Positions 48,728 through 57,911 of a stretch of DNA of 64,000 nucleotides are shown here, in pieces. The stretch's first letter is position 1; every line of letters starts with the position of its first letter. The notes below the pieces were generated by a model that was given only the letters and a program-made list of their open reading frames with translations, made no database searches and was not told where the DNA came from. Source of the stretch: Arthrobacter alpinus. Its GTDB lineage: Bacteria; Actinomycetota; Actinomycetes; Actinomycetales; Micrococcaceae. The DNA lies in contig NZ_CP013200.1 of the NCBI RefSeq assembly GCF_001445575.1, forward strand, positions 2,356,001-2,420,000, read 5' to 3'. Made by a program: the position numbers and the translations under genes.

Positions 48728-50521
48728 GTGGGACTCCTAGGCAACGCAGGCAAGAACAATTCAGCGGACCAAAACCCAACGGTTGTGCGAGCTCAAGTTG
48801 AGGCCCTGAAGGAGCGCCCGCGCGCCAGTGTTTTGATCATTGGTGGTGGCATCAACGGTGTTGGAACGTTCCGTGACTTGGCCCTTCAGGGCGTGGATGT
48901 GGCACTCGTAGAGCGCGGCGACTACTGCCAAGGCGCCTCCGGGGCGTCCTCCCACATGATCCACGGCGGCATCCGCTACCTTGAAAATGGCGAGTTCCGC
49001 CTCGTCAAGGAATCGGTCGTTGAGCGCAACGGGCTGCTGAAGATCGCCCCCCATTACGTCAAGCCGCTGCAGACCACCATCCCCATCTTCAGCACCTTCT
49101 CCGGCATCCTCAGCGCCCCCATGCGGTTCCTGACACACAAGCAGGGAAAGCCACAGGAGCGCGGCGCGTTCTTGATCAAGGTCGGCCTGACCCTCTACGA
49201 TGCCTTCTCACGAGACGGCGGTACTGTTCCGCGCCACGATTTCAAGGGTCGCAAGAAGGCGCTTGCCGAGTTGCCCCAGCTGCCCTCGAATCTCAAATAC
49301 GCAGCCACGTACTACGATGCTTCCGTGCACAACCCGGAGCGTCTGACCTTGGATGTCCTCCAGGACGGCGAGAAGGCCGGCTTGGCTGGTGCCGCGCAGT
49401 CCGTCACCGCCGCCGATGCCAAGGCTCGTGCCACCAACTACCTGGCCGCTACTGCCGTCACGGACGACGGCGTTGAACTCACCGATCAGCTCACGGGTGA
49501 GACGTTCACGTTCAAGGCCGACGTCATTGTCAACACCACAGGCGCCTGGGTGGATATGACAAATAGCGTCATGGGGGCAGCCACCCAGTTCATGGGCGGC
49601 ACCAAGGGCTCACATATCGTCTTGGATCACCCCGGGCTGCTGGCAGCGTGCAACGGCCGCGAAATCTTCTTCGAACACACCGATGGGCGGATCGTCCTGA
49701 TTTACCCCATGGGTGACAGGGTTCTGGTTGGCACCACCGACGTCAACGCTGACATGACCCAAGATGCGGTCTGCACCGAGGAAGAGATTGACTACTTCTT
49801 CGACCTCGTTGGCCATGTTTTCCCCAACATCTTGGTGACCCGCGACGAGATTGTTTACAGCTTCGCCGGTGTTCGCCCGTTGCCGCGCCACGACGCAACG
49901 GCTCCGGGATTCGTTTCCCGCGACTACAGGATTGAGCGCGCCGAACGCACCATTGCCGGGGCCTCCGTTCCTGTGCTGAGCCTGGTTGGCGGCAAGTGGA
50001 CCACATTCCGCGCCTTGTCTGAGCACATGACGAACGACGTGCTGGCGATCTTGGGCGCACCCCGCAAGACGTCCACGGCCAAGCTGGCCATTGGTGGCGG
50101 CGTGAACTTCCCCGCCACCAATGCCGGCATCGAAGCCTGGATTTCCTCACACACGAGCGGAACGGTCGACGCCGCCCGGGCTGGGGTCCTGCTGACCCGC
50201 TACGGAACGCGCGCCGAGACCGTCATGGCCTACCTTGCCGAAGGAAAAGACACGGTGTTCGATTCAACCAATGAACTCAGCGACCGTGAGGTTGCCTTCA
50301 TGGTGGAGAACGAACAAATCGGACACCTCATCGACGTCATGATCCGCCGCACCTCCCTGGCCTTCCGAGGCCTGGTCACCAGTGAGCTGCTGGCCGAGAC
50401 CGCTGCTGTGCTGGCAGGGTTGCTGGGATGGAATGAGGCAAAGGTGGCGCAAGAGATCGGCCACAGCGTAGATATTCTGGCACGCTTCCATGGCGTCCAG
50501 GTACAAAGCTTGATTGCCTAA
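48728..50521 (+). CDS. glpD: Glycerol-3-phosphate dehydrogenase (FAD, aerobic type)
   Basis: It oxidises glycerol 3-phosphate to DHAP at the membrane and passes electrons to quinone. The 597 residues show the FAD-binding VLIIGGGINGVGTFRDLALQ, YCQGASGASSHMIHGGIRYL and the later DRVLVGTTDVNADM and SFAGVRPL, and a C-terminal helical domain. The start is GTG 48728 behind AAAGAGG. It is first in glpD-glpF-glpK and is divergent from the SorC-type regulator. Confidence 0.96.
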   Translation: MGLLGNAGKNNSADQNPTVVRAQVEALKERPRASVLIIGGGINGVGTFRDLALQGVDVALVERGDYCQGASGASSHMIHGGIRYLENGEFRLVKESVVERNGLLKIAPHYVKPLQTTIPIFSTFSGILSAPMRFLTHKQGKPQERGAFLIKVGLTLYDAFSRDGGTVPRHDFKGRKKALAELPQLPSNLKYAATYYDASVHNPERLTLDVLQDGEKAGLAGAAQSVTAADAKARATNYLAATAVTDDGVELTDQLTGETFTFKADVIVNTTGAWVDMTNSVMGAATQFMGGTKGSHIVLDHPGLLAACNGREIFFEHTDGRIVLIYPMGDRVLVGTTDVNADMTQDAVCTEEEIDYFFDLVGHVFPNILVTRDEIVYSFAGVRPLPRHDATAPGFVSRDYRIERAERTIAGASVPVLSLVGGKWTTFRALSEHMTNDVLAILGAPRKTSTAKLAIGGGVNFPATNAGIEAWISSHTSGTVDAARAGVLLTRYGTRAETVMAYLAEGKDTVFDSTNELSDREVAFMVENEQIGHLIDVMIRRTSLAFRGLVTSELLAETAAVLAGLLGWNEAKVAQEIGHSVDILARFHGVQVQSLIA

Positions 50522-50546
50522 GCCCTAGGGGGGCGAAGGGGGCTCA

Positions 50547-50577
50547 AGAGGGCCAGCCAAAATGGCTGGCCCTTCTC
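50547..50577 (+). terminator. Hairpin between glpD and glpF
   Basis: GAGGGCCAGCCA pairs with TGGCTGGCCCTTC around a short A-rich loop, 25 bp after the glpD stop. It has only a short pyrimidine tail, so it may attenuate rather than end transcription, setting glpD apart from glpF-glpK. Confidence 0.7.
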
Positions 50578-50604
50578 GTAAAAACTAACCAATTGGAGTC
50601 AAAG

Positions 50605-51354
50605 ATGTCTCTTGGAATAGTGTTCCTGTCCGAGGTGATGGGAACAATGCTGCTCACTCTGTTGGGTTGTGGTGTTGTTGCAAACGTCGCACTCAAGGGA
50701 ACCAAAGGCAATTCCGGCGGTTTTCTACTGGTCAACTGGGGCTGGGGCTTGGCAGTCTTTGCCGGTGTCTTCGTTGCCGCTAAATCGGGTGCACACCTGA
50801 ACCCTGCAGTGACAGTGGGTCTGCTGGCCAACGGCAAGGCCGAGTACGCACCCGGCGTGGCCGTGAACTTCGCGTCAACCATGACGTACTTTGGTGCGGA
50901 AATGGTGGGTGCCATTATCGGTGCCGTGGTGTGCTGGTTGGCATACAAGCAGCACTTCGATGGCGAACCCGATGCAGCTACCAAGCTGGGCGTATTCTCC
51001 ACTGGCCCGGCCATTCGCAGCTATGGCTGGAATGTCGTCACTGAAGTCATCGGCACCTTTGTCCTGGTCTTCGTGATCTTGCACTTTTCCAATGGTCCGG
51101 CCGCACTTGGCCCGCTGCCCGTAGCACTGCTCGTTGTAGGTATTGGTGCCTCACTTGGTGGGCCCACCGGTTACGCCATCAACCCGGCCCGTGACCTTGG
51201 CCCGCGTATTGCACATGCTTTGTTGCCCATCAAGGGCAAGGGTTCCAGCGACTGGAGCTACGCGTGGGTTCCGGTTGTTGGTCCCCTTCTTGGTGGTGCC
51301 TTGGCTGGTCTGATGAGCCAATGGATGCCTGATCTGATTGCTGCCGTCGCTTAA
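50605..51354 (+). CDS. glpF: Glycerol uptake facilitator (aquaglyceroporin)
   Basis: A 249-residue MIP channel with six membrane segments and two half-helices. The first NPA box is AHLNPAVTVG and the second is YAINPARDLGPR. The Asp after NPAR is the mark of glycerol-conducting members. ATG 50605 follows GGAG by 7 nt. glpK starts 53 bp after it. Confidence 0.94.
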   Translation: MSLGIVFLSEVMGTMLLTLLGCGVVANVALKGTKGNSGGFLLVNWGWGLAVFAGVFVAAKSGAHLNPAVTVGLLANGKAEYAPGVAVNFASTMTYFGAEMVGAIIGAVVCWLAYKQHFDGEPDAATKLGVFSTGPAIRSYGWNVVTEVIGTFVLVFVILHFSNGPAALGPLPVALLVVGIGASLGGPTGYAINPARDLGPRIAHALLPIKGKGSSDWSYAWVPVVGPLLGGALAGLMSQWMPDLIAAVA

Positions 51355-51407
51355 CTTCTGCTCGCTTCTGAAGTGCCAAAGAAAGTGCCAAAGAAAAGGA
51401 AACAAAG

Positions 51408-52922
51408 ATGTCTCAGTATGTAATTGCCATTGACCAGGGAACCACCAGCAGCCGCGCCATCGTGTTTGACCATGACGGCAACATTGTCTCCACCGGACAG
51501 CTGGAGCATGAGCAGATTTTCCCGAAGGCTGGCTGGGTTGAGCACAACGCAACCGAGATCTGGAACAACACCCGCGAGGTGATTGGCACCGCGCTGGCCC
51601 AGGCCAACCTGACACGCCACGATATTGTGGGCGTGGGCATCACCAACCAGCGTGAAACAGCCGTGGTCTGGGACAAGAACACCGGTGTGCCGGTCTACAA
51701 CGCCATCGTGTGGCAGGATACCCGCACGCAGAGCATTGTGGATGAACTGGCCGCAGATGGTGGCGTGGAGCGCTTCAAGGCCAAGGTCGGCCTGCCGCTG
51801 GCCACGTACTTCTCCGGAACCAAAATTAAATGGATTCTGGACAACGTCGAAGGTGCCCGTGAAAAGGCGGAAGCTGGCGATCTGCTCTTTGGTAACACCG
51901 ATTCCTGGGTGACCTGGAACCTGACCGGTGGAACCGATGGCGGCGTGCACATCACCGATGTCACCAATGCCTCGCGCACCATGTTCATGGATCTGGAAAG
52001 CCTCACATGGGACGAAGAAATCCTGGGCATCTTCGGTGTGCCGAAGTCCATGATGCCGGAGATCAAGTCCTCCTCCGAGGTCTACGGCCACGTGCACGGC
52101 AGCCAGCTGCTGCGCGAAGTTCCCGTTGCCGGCATCTTGGGTGACCAGCAGGCTGCAACGTTCGGTCAGGCTGCATTCAACCAGGGCGAAGCCAAGAACA
52201 CCTATGGCACCGGCTGCTTCCTGATCTTCAACACGGGTGAAGAAATTGTCCACTCGAAGAACGGGCTGCTGACCACCCTCGGTTACAAGCTTGGCGACGC
52301 CGCTCCGCACTACGCGTTGGAAGGCTCCATAGCCGTCACCGGTTCACTCATCCAGTGGTTGCGCGACAACATCGGCATGATTAAGTCCGCTCCCGAAGTT
52401 GAGGAGCTGGCCGCAGCGGTCGAGAACAACGGTGGCGTCTACATCGTCCCCGCATTCTCGGGCCTGTTTGCACCGTACTGGCGTGCGGATGCCCGCGGTG
52501 CCATCGTGGGTCTGACCCGCTTTGTGAATAAGAACCACATTGCCCGGGCCGCCTTGGAAGCCACTGCGTTCCAGACCCGCGAGGTGCTGGACGCCGTCAA
52601 CGCCGACTCCGGTGTTGACCTAACTGAGCTCAAGGTCGACGGCGGCATGGTCGCCAATGACGCGCTCATGCAGTTCCAGGCTGACATCCTCGGTGTCCCG
52701 GTTATCCGTCCTAAGGTCACCGAAACCACAGCCTTGGGTGCAGCGTATGCAGCCGGTCTGGCCGTGGGCTTCTGGAAGGACCTGGGCGAGTTGTCCAACA
52801 ACTGGTCCGAGGACAAGCGTTGGGAACCGCAGATGGAGGCCGCTGAGCGCGATCGCCAGATGCGCCTCTGGAAGAAGGCCGTCACCAAGTCCATGGACTG
52901 GGTTGACGAGGACGTCCTCTAA
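51408..52922 (+). CDS. glpK: Glycerol kinase
   Basis: It phosphorylates glycerol, trapping it in the cell. The 504 residues show [34 protein letters not shown], the glycerol-binding [19 protein letters not shown] and the FGGY signature near [21 protein letters not shown] 51408 follows AAAAGGAAAC. There is no EIIA-type regulator nearby, so inducer control by the divergent regulator is more likely. Confidence 0.97.
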   Translation: MSQYVIAIDQGTTSSRAIVFDHDGNIVSTGQLEHEQIFPKAGWVEHNATEIWNNTREVIGTALAQANLTRHDIVGVGITNQRETAVVWDKNTGVPVYNAIVWQDTRTQSIVDELAADGGVERFKAKVGLPLATYFSGTKIKWILDNVEGAREKAEAGDLLFGNTDSWVTWNLTGGTDGGVHITDVTNASRTMFMDLESLTWDEEILGIFGVPKSMMPEIKSSSEVYGHVHGSQLLREVPVAGILGDQQAATFGQAAFNQGEAKNTYGTGCFLIFNTGEEIVHSKNGLLTTLGYKLGDAAPHYALEGSIAVTGSLIQWLRDNIGMIKSAPEVEELAAAVENNGGVYIVPAFSGLFAPYWRADARGAIVGLTRFVNKNHIARAALEATAFQTREVLDAVNADSGVDLTELKVDGGMVANDALMQFQADILGVPVIRPKVTETTALGAAYAAGLAVGFWKDLGELSNNWSEDKRWEPQMEAAERDRQMRLWKKAVTKSMDWVDEDVL

Positions 52923-52948
52923 TACGGGGCAACGGCATTAAATGCTTG

Positions 52949-52995
52949 ACGGCGGGGCGCCACGTAACTGTGGTGTCCCGCCGTCGTGCTTTTAA
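52949..52995 (+). terminator. Intrinsic terminator after glpK
   Basis: ACGGCGGGGCGCCAC pairs with GTGGTGTCCCGCCGT (two wobble or mismatched positions), followed by CGTGCTTTTA. It closes the glp operon. Confidence 0.8.
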
Positions 52996-53111
52996 CTTCT
53001 GTGCTGCGCACAACTGGACATGAGTTCGGCGCCAGTGGACAACATGCACAAAACCCACGGCGGGTTCGGCGCATAGGGGAGCAGTCCGGCGTCGAACACC
53101 ACGTTTCAGCC

Positions 53112-53142
53112 TTGGTACTTAGTTTTTTAAGTGCGGTAAAGT
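53112..53142 (+). promoter_or_regulatory. Promoter of the leuS leader
   Basis: A possible -35 TTGGTA (53112-53117) and -10 TAAAGT (53137-53142) are 19 bp apart. The -10 is exactly 6 nt before GTG 53149, so the leader peptide would be read from a leaderless transcript. The rest of the 52996-53111 stretch shows nothing I can name. Confidence 0.5.
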
Positions 53143-53148
53143 AAAGGG

Positions 53149-53175
53149 GTGCATACATTTCTCCTTCTTATTTAG
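53149..53175 (+). CDS. Putative leucine leader peptide upstream of leuS
   Basis: Nine codons read M-H-T-F-L-L-L-I-stop, with three consecutive Leu codons (CTC CTT CTT) just before the end. A GC hairpin with a T run starts 21 nt after the stop, and leuS follows. This is the layout of a classical attenuation leader: low charged tRNA-Leu would stall the ribosome on the Leu run and change the RNA fold so that leuS is transcribed. The start codon has no ribosome-binding site and probably lies at the 5' end of the RNA. Confidence 0.7.
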   Translation: MHTFLLLI

Positions 53176-53196
53176 CCGCAATTTATAAAGCGGTGC

Positions 53197-53224
53197 GCCC
53201 CTTGCCATGTCGAGGGGCTTTTGT
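53197..53224 (+). terminator. Attenuator terminator in the leuS leader
   Basis: GCCCCTTG pairs with CGAGGGGC (one wobble) around the loop CCATGT, followed by TTTTGTGTG. It lies before leuS and after the leader peptide. CCGC (53176-53179) and GCGG (53190-53193), or GGGGTGC (53146-53152) with GCGCCCC (53195-53201), could form alternative pairings. Confidence 0.7.
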
Positions 53225-53278
53225 GTGTAAACGGTCAGAAGGATCAAGAAGCCAACAATGATTGAAAAGGCAGGGTAC

Positions 53279-55783
53279 GTGAGCGTGCAGTCTCAGACTG
53301 AAGAGAACAGCGAAGAAGGCGTCTACAGTTTCGCCTCGATGGAAGCCAAATGGCCGGCCATCTGGGACGAGCTCAAGGTCTTCACCCCCCTCGACGACGG
53401 CTCGAAAGAACGCCGCTACGTCTTGGACATGTTCCCGTACCCCTCGGGCGACTTGCACATGGGCCACGCCGAGGCGTTTGCCATGGGAGACGTTGTCTCG
53501 CGTTACTGGCGCCAGCTGGGCTACGACGTGCTGCACCCGATTGGCTGGGACTCCTTCGGCTTGCCCGCTGAGAATGCTGCCATCAAGCGCAATGCGCACC
53601 CCAGCGAGTGGACGTACGCCAACATTGACACGCAGGCGGAGTCGTTCAAGCGCTACGCCATTTCCGTGGACTGGTCACGCCGTTTGCAGACCTCAGACCC
53701 CGAGTACTACCGGTGGACGCAGTGGCTGTTCAAGCGCTTCCACGAGAAGGGCCTGGCATACCGCAAAAACTCACCCGTGAACTGGTGCCCCACGGACCAG
53801 ACAGTGCTGGCCAATGAACAGGTTGTCAACGGCGCCTGCGAACGCTGCGGCACCATTGTCACCAAGAAGTCCCTGAACCAGTGGTACTTCAAGATCACCG
53901 ACTACGCCGACCGCCTGCTGGACGACATGGACGCACTCAAGGGCCACTGGCCGGACCGCGTGCTGGCCATGCAGAAGAACTGGATTGGCCGCTCCGAAGG
54001 CGCCCACGTCACGTTCGTGATTGAAGCAGCTGGAGAAGAGAAGGCACAGCAGGAACTGACAGTCTTCACCACCCGTCCGGACACCCTGTACGGAGCAACG
54101 TTCTTCGTGGTCGCCGCCGACGCGCCCCTGGCACTGGAGCTGGTGACTGCCGAGCACGCTGAAGCGCTGAGCGATTACCGCGAGCAGGTCAAGGCTCTGA
54201 GCGACATTGAACGCCAGTCCACCGACCGCCCCAAGTCGGGTATCTTCACCGGCCGTTACGCCGTCAACCCGCTGACCGGTGAGAAGCTGCCCGTCTGGGC
54301 CGCCGATTACGTGCTGGCCGATTACGGCACCGGCGCCATTATGGCCGTGCCTGCTCACGATCAGCGCGACCTCGATTTCGCCAAGGCCTTCGACCTGCCC
54401 ATCCGCGCAGTGCTGGACACCGGCATGGAAGATCCCGCCGAGACCGGCATCGCCTCCACAGGCGAAGGCACGCTCATCAACTCCGGCGAGTTGAACGGCC
54501 TGTCCAAGGCCGAGGGAATCCCTGCCGCGATTGAAGTTCTGGAAAAGTTGGGCACGGGCGAGAAGTTCATCAACTTCCGCCTGCGTGACTGGCTGCTGTC
54601 CCGGCAGCGTTTCTGGGGCACACCCATCCCGATCATTCACTGTGCCGACTGTGGCGAGGTCCCGGTTCCAGACGATCAGCTGCCCGTCCGCCTGCCGGAT
54701 AATCTGCGCGGCGAGGATCTGTCCCCGAAGGGCACCTCACCGTTGGCTGCCGCCGCGGACTGGGTCAATGTTGAGTGCCCCTCCTGTGGCAAGCCCGCAA
54801 AGCGCGACACCGACACCATGGACACGTTCGTGGACTCATCCTGGTACTTCCTGCGCTTCACCTCGCCGGACTACACCGAGGGCCCGTTCGATCCGGCCAA
54901 GGTCAACGACTGGATGCCCGTAGGCCAGTACGTGGGTGGCGTTGAGCACGCTATTTTGCACCTGCTCTACGCCCGCTTCTTCACCAAGGTCATCCACGAT
55001 CTGGGCCTGCTCGAAGCCACCGAACCCTTCAGCGCGCTGCTGAACCAGGGCCAGGTACTCAACGGCGGCAAGGCCATGAGCAAGTCCCTTGGCAACGGTG
55101 TTGATCTGGGGCAGCAGTTGGATAAGTACGGGGTGGATGCCATTCGCCTCACCATGGTCTTTGCTGGGCCTCCCGAGGACGACGTCGACTGGGCGGATGT
55201 TTCGCCGTCCGGCTCGGCCAAGTTCCTGGCCCGCGCATGGCGTCTGGCCCGCGATGTAGCCAGTGAACCGGGCGCCCCGGCCACCAGCGGCGACGCCGCA
55301 CTGCGTTCCCTGACGCACCGCACGGTTCACGACACCAAGGTCTTGCTGGAAGGCCACAAGTTCAACGTTGTGGTCGCCAAGCTCATGGAATTGGTCAATG
55401 CGACCCGTAAGGTCATTGACTCCGGTGCCGGCGCTTCCGATCCTGCGGTGCGTGAAGCTGCCGAGGCAGTGGCCATTGTCCTGAGCCTGTTTGCGCCGTA
55501 CACGGCAGAAGACATGTGGGACACCTTGGGCCACCCGGCCTCGGTTGCCAACGCGGGCTTCCCTGCCGTCGATGAGGCATTGCTGGTGGAACAGAGCATC
55601 ACCGCGATCGTTCAGATCCAAGGCAAGGTCAAGGACCGTCTCGAGGTGTCCCCGGACATCACCGAAGAGGAGTTGCGTGAACTGGCTTTGGGCTCTGCCG
55701 CCGTTCAAAAAGCACTTGATGGCCGTGGCATCCGCACTGTGATCGTGCGTGCGCCTAAGCTGGTCAATATTGTTCCTGCCTAA
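53279..55783 (+). CDS. leuS: Leucyl-tRNA synthetase
   Basis: A class I synthetase charging tRNA-Leu; 834 residues. The HIGH-type motif is LHMGHAEA (about 58-65), the CP1 editing domain includes [13 protein letters not shown], two zinc-type Cys pairs (CADC; CPSC) are present and the KMSKS-type motif is AMSKSLGNG (about 600). GTG 53279 (MSVQSQ) fits the start of Arthrobacter LeuS proteins; an in-frame ATG at 53258 behind AGAAGGATC would add seven residues and is also possible. Confidence 0.97.
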   Translation: MSVQSQTEENSEEGVYSFASMEAKWPAIWDELKVFTPLDDGSKERRYVLDMFPYPSGDLHMGHAEAFAMGDVVSRYWRQLGYDVLHPIGWDSFGLPAENAAIKRNAHPSEWTYANIDTQAESFKRYAISVDWSRRLQTSDPEYYRWTQWLFKRFHEKGLAYRKNSPVNWCPTDQTVLANEQVVNGACERCGTIVTKKSLNQWYFKITDYADRLLDDMDALKGHWPDRVLAMQKNWIGRSEGAHVTFVIEAAGEEKAQQELTVFTTRPDTLYGATFFVVAADAPLALELVTAEHAEALSDYREQVKALSDIERQSTDRPKSGIFTGRYAVNPLTGEKLPVWAADYVLADYGTGAIMAVPAHDQRDLDFAKAFDLPIRAVLDTGMEDPAETGIASTGEGTLINSGELNGLSKAEGIPAAIEVLEKLGTGEKFINFRLRDWLLSRQRFWGTPIPIIHCADCGEVPVPDDQLPVRLPDNLRGEDLSPKGTSPLAAAADWVNVECPSCGKPAKRDTDTMDTFVDSSWYFLRFTSPDYTEGPFDPAKVNDWMPVGQYVGGVEHAILHLLYARFFTKVIHDLGLLEATEPFSALLNQGQVLNGGKAMSKSLGNGVDLGQQLDKYGVDAIRLTMVFAGPPEDDVDWADVSPSGSAKFLARAWRLARDVASEPGAPATSGDAALRSLTHRTVHDTKVLLEGHKFNVVVAKLMELVNATRKVIDSGAGASDPAVREAAEAVAIVLSLFAPYTAEDMWDTLGHPASVANAGFPAVDEALLVEQSITAIVQIQGKVKDRLEVSPDITEEELRELALGSAAVQKALDGRGIRTVIVRAPKLVNIVPA

Positions 55784-55818
55784 TTAGCGAAGAGTCACTG
55801 CGCTTAGCATCACAGCGT

Positions 55819-55856
55819 AAAAGTGCCCTCGCCCTCACCGGGGCAGGGCACTTTTG
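55819..55856 (+). terminator. Intrinsic terminator after leuS
   Basis: AAAAGTGCCCT pairs with AGGGCACTTTT, with a second GCCC/GGGC stem inside, 36 bp after the leuS stop, ending in a T run. Confidence 0.92.
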
Positions 55857-55892
55857 TGTTGTCGGCCGGCATGCTTTTTTGAAGGTGCATTC

Positions 55893-56927
55893 GTGAAGGG
55901 GATGACTGCAGTGAATGACACACCGACTGCTCTGAACTGGCTAAGGAATCAGGTTGGCCGAATACGCCCCAAGCCCAGCAACCCCTTAAACCCTAAAAAA
56001 ACTGGGCTTTCGCCAGAGCCGGTAGCCCCGCCTGCGCCCAGCGTCGCCATTGTCACCGATTCCGCGGCAGCACTCCCGCCGGAATGGATTGGCGAAATTG
56101 CCGACTCCGGGGTGCTCACCGTGGTGCCCATCCCGGTCATTATCGGCGAGAACGTGTATTCCGATGATGATGCGGAACTGGAAGTTCACATATCGCTGGC
56201 GCTGGCATCCGGCAAACCCATCAAAACTTCGCGACCGTCTCCTGGCCAGTTTGAACGCGCCTACAAGGCTGCGGCCGATGCCGGATTCGCGCAGATCGTT
56301 TCGCTACACCTGTCAAAGAAACTCTCGGGAACACTGGAAGCAGCCCAGCTGGCGGCAGACCGGTCCCCGATCCCCGTGCACGTGGTGGACTCTGCAACGG
56401 TGGGTATGGGGCAGGGCAGGGGAGTCCAGGCTGCAGTGGAATCGTCGCTGCGTGGCGATGATGCCCCAGCCGTTATTGCCGCAGCCACCACGGCCTTTGC
56501 GGCCACAGCCGTCTACTTCTATGTGCCAAGCCTTGAGCAATTGCGCCGGGGTGGACGCATCAGCCTTGCCTCGTCCTGGTTTGGGACAGTCCTGGACATC
56601 AAACCCATCCTCGGGATCAAGGATGGTGCCATCGTCCCGCTCGAAAAGGTGCGCACGGCAGCCAAAGCCATCGCCCGGCTTCAGGCTTTGGCCGCGGCCG
56701 ACATTACGGCTCGGGGGGCCGCCGGGACAAGGATCAGCCTGCACCACTTCGGCAACGCGGACCAGGCCCGGGCCCTCGGTCGGGCCTTGGAAGCCGGCGC
56801 GCCGGGACTAGCAGATGCCACCTTGACCCGGCTGCCTGCCGTCCTGGCTGCTCACGCGGGTCTGGGCGTGCTGGTGGTAGTGGTTTCAGATGCGGTTGTT
56901 CCTCCACAGCCGGACCCGGAGCTCTGA
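55893..56927 (+). CDS. DegV family fatty-acid-binding protein
   Basis: A 344-residue DegV protein, a cytoplasmic fatty acid carrier that in Gram-positives can feed FakA kinase. After a basic N-terminal tail of about 45 residues come VAIVTDSAAALPP (Ser/Thr loop), KTSRPSPGQFERAY, HLSKKLSGT, VDSATVGMGQGRGV and VPSLEQLRRGGRIS. No fakA is nearby. GTG 55893 follows GAAGG by 7 nt; ATG 55902 and GTG 55911 are other choices. Confidence 0.9.
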   Translation: MKGMTAVNDTPTALNWLRNQVGRIRPKPSNPLNPKKTGLSPEPVAPPAPSVAIVTDSAAALPPEWIGEIADSGVLTVVPIPVIIGENVYSDDDAELEVHISLALASGKPIKTSRPSPGQFERAYKAAADAGFAQIVSLHLSKKLSGTLEAAQLAADRSPIPVHVVDSATVGMGQGRGVQAAVESSLRGDDAPAVIAAATTAFAATAVYFYVPSLEQLRRGGRISLASSWFGTVLDIKPILGIKDGAIVPLEKVRTAAKAIARLQALAAADITARGAAGTRISLHHFGNADQARALGRALEAGAPGLADATLTRLPAVLAAHAGLGVLVVVVSDAVVPPQPDPEL

Positions 56928-56975
56928 CTCGCCACAGAAGGCCCTAACGGCCGTGCTTGCGGGTGCTATGAGGCC

Positions 56976-56990
56976 TACGGTTGGGCCATG
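56976..56990 (+). promoter_or_regulatory. -10 box with leaderless start (comEA)
   Basis: TACGGT at 56976-56981 is exactly 6 nt (TGGGCC) before ATG 56988, with no ribosome-binding site. Confidence 0.5.
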
Positions 56991-57911
56991 AAAGAGCGCA
57001 ATGCAGCAAATCAGCGGTGGGAATCCTTAGGTGGAAGCGCCCGCAGTGGCGGTGGTGCTGATAGCCCCGGAAGGTTCGACGGCGGCCCAGGTGGTGCGCA
57101 GAGCGTTGTCGCCAGTGCTGCCCGCCCTAGCGCTGCCGGCCGCCGTGGCCCAGCCAGCTGGCTGGGGCCCCGATGGGTTGTTCCGGTGCGGTCCTTGGTG
57201 GTGGTCCTAGCTATGGTGGCTGCCGCATTGGGTGTCTTATGGATTGAATCGGCGGGAGTCCAGAATGCGTCGGCGCAACTTGCCATCGAAACAGGCGGCA
57301 AGGTGGCAGTTCCGCCACTGGAGGCCTCCGCTGGAACCCAACCGTCTGGCCACGGTAGCCCCGATCCGCCGGAGATGTCCTCACCAGGAGCGCCTACTCC
57401 GCCAGCCAATGGGGCTTTGCCATCCAGCGCCACAGTAACTCAGGGAGTGCTTGTGGTGCACGTGGCAGGAGCGGTCAAGAACCCGGGAGTGTACAGAGTA
57501 GGACCGGGCAGCCGAGTCTTTGACGCTGTGAACGCGGCGGGGGGAGCCTTGCCCGCGGCGGAATTGGCCGCCTTGAATCTGGCGGCCCCCTTGGCCGACG
57601 GTCTGCAGGTGTTTGTGCCCACCAAGGAAGAGGCCGCAAAGATGGTGCCGCATCCCGGTGCCGTGTTAGCGCCGGATTCCGTGCCCGGATCAGCGGCGAA
57701 TTCTCACCCTGGGAACGGGCTGCTCAATCTCAACACCGCATCGGCAGCAGAGCTGGACGCGCTTCCGGGGGTGGGCCCGGTATTGGCCGAACGGATCGTT
57801 ACCTGGCGCACCGATCACGGGCCCTTTGCTTCGGTGGACGCCCTGGATGCAGTGTCCGGAATTGGGGCGAAAATGATGGCGAGTCTCCGTGATCTGGTAA
57901 CAGTGTCATGA
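56988..57911 (+). CDS. comEA: ComEA family DNA-binding protein
   Basis: A 307-residue membrane-anchored DNA receptor. A Gly/Arg/Ser-rich cytoplasmic start, one transmembrane helix (about 68-87) and a Pro-rich spacer lead to an SLBB domain (VVHVAGAVKNPGVYRVGPGS) and a C-terminal double helix-hairpin-helix (LNLNTASAAELDALPGVGPV, GIGAKMMASL). In competent bacteria it binds incoming DNA and hands it to ComEC, whose gene overlaps by 4 nt. Natural competence is not shown by this alone. Confidence 0.92.
   Translation: MKERNAANQRWESLGGSARSGGGADSPGRFDGGPGGAQSVVASAARPSAAGRRGPASWLGPRWVVPVRSLVVVLAMVAAALGVLWIESAGVQNASAQLAIETGGKVAVPPLEASAGTQPSGHGSPDPPEMSSPGAPTPPANGALPSSATVTQGVLVVHVAGAVKNPGVYRVGPGSRVFDAVNAAGGALPAAELAALNLAAPLADGLQVFVPTKEEAAKMVPHPGAVLAPDSVPGSAANSHPGNGLLNLNTASAAELDALPGVGPVLAERIVTWRTDHGPFASVDALDAVSGIGAKMMASLRDLVTVS

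Noticed and set aside
53112..53278. T-box riboswitch before leuS
   Set aside because: The leader is too short and lacks the T-box sequence; the leader peptide with a Leu run explains it better.
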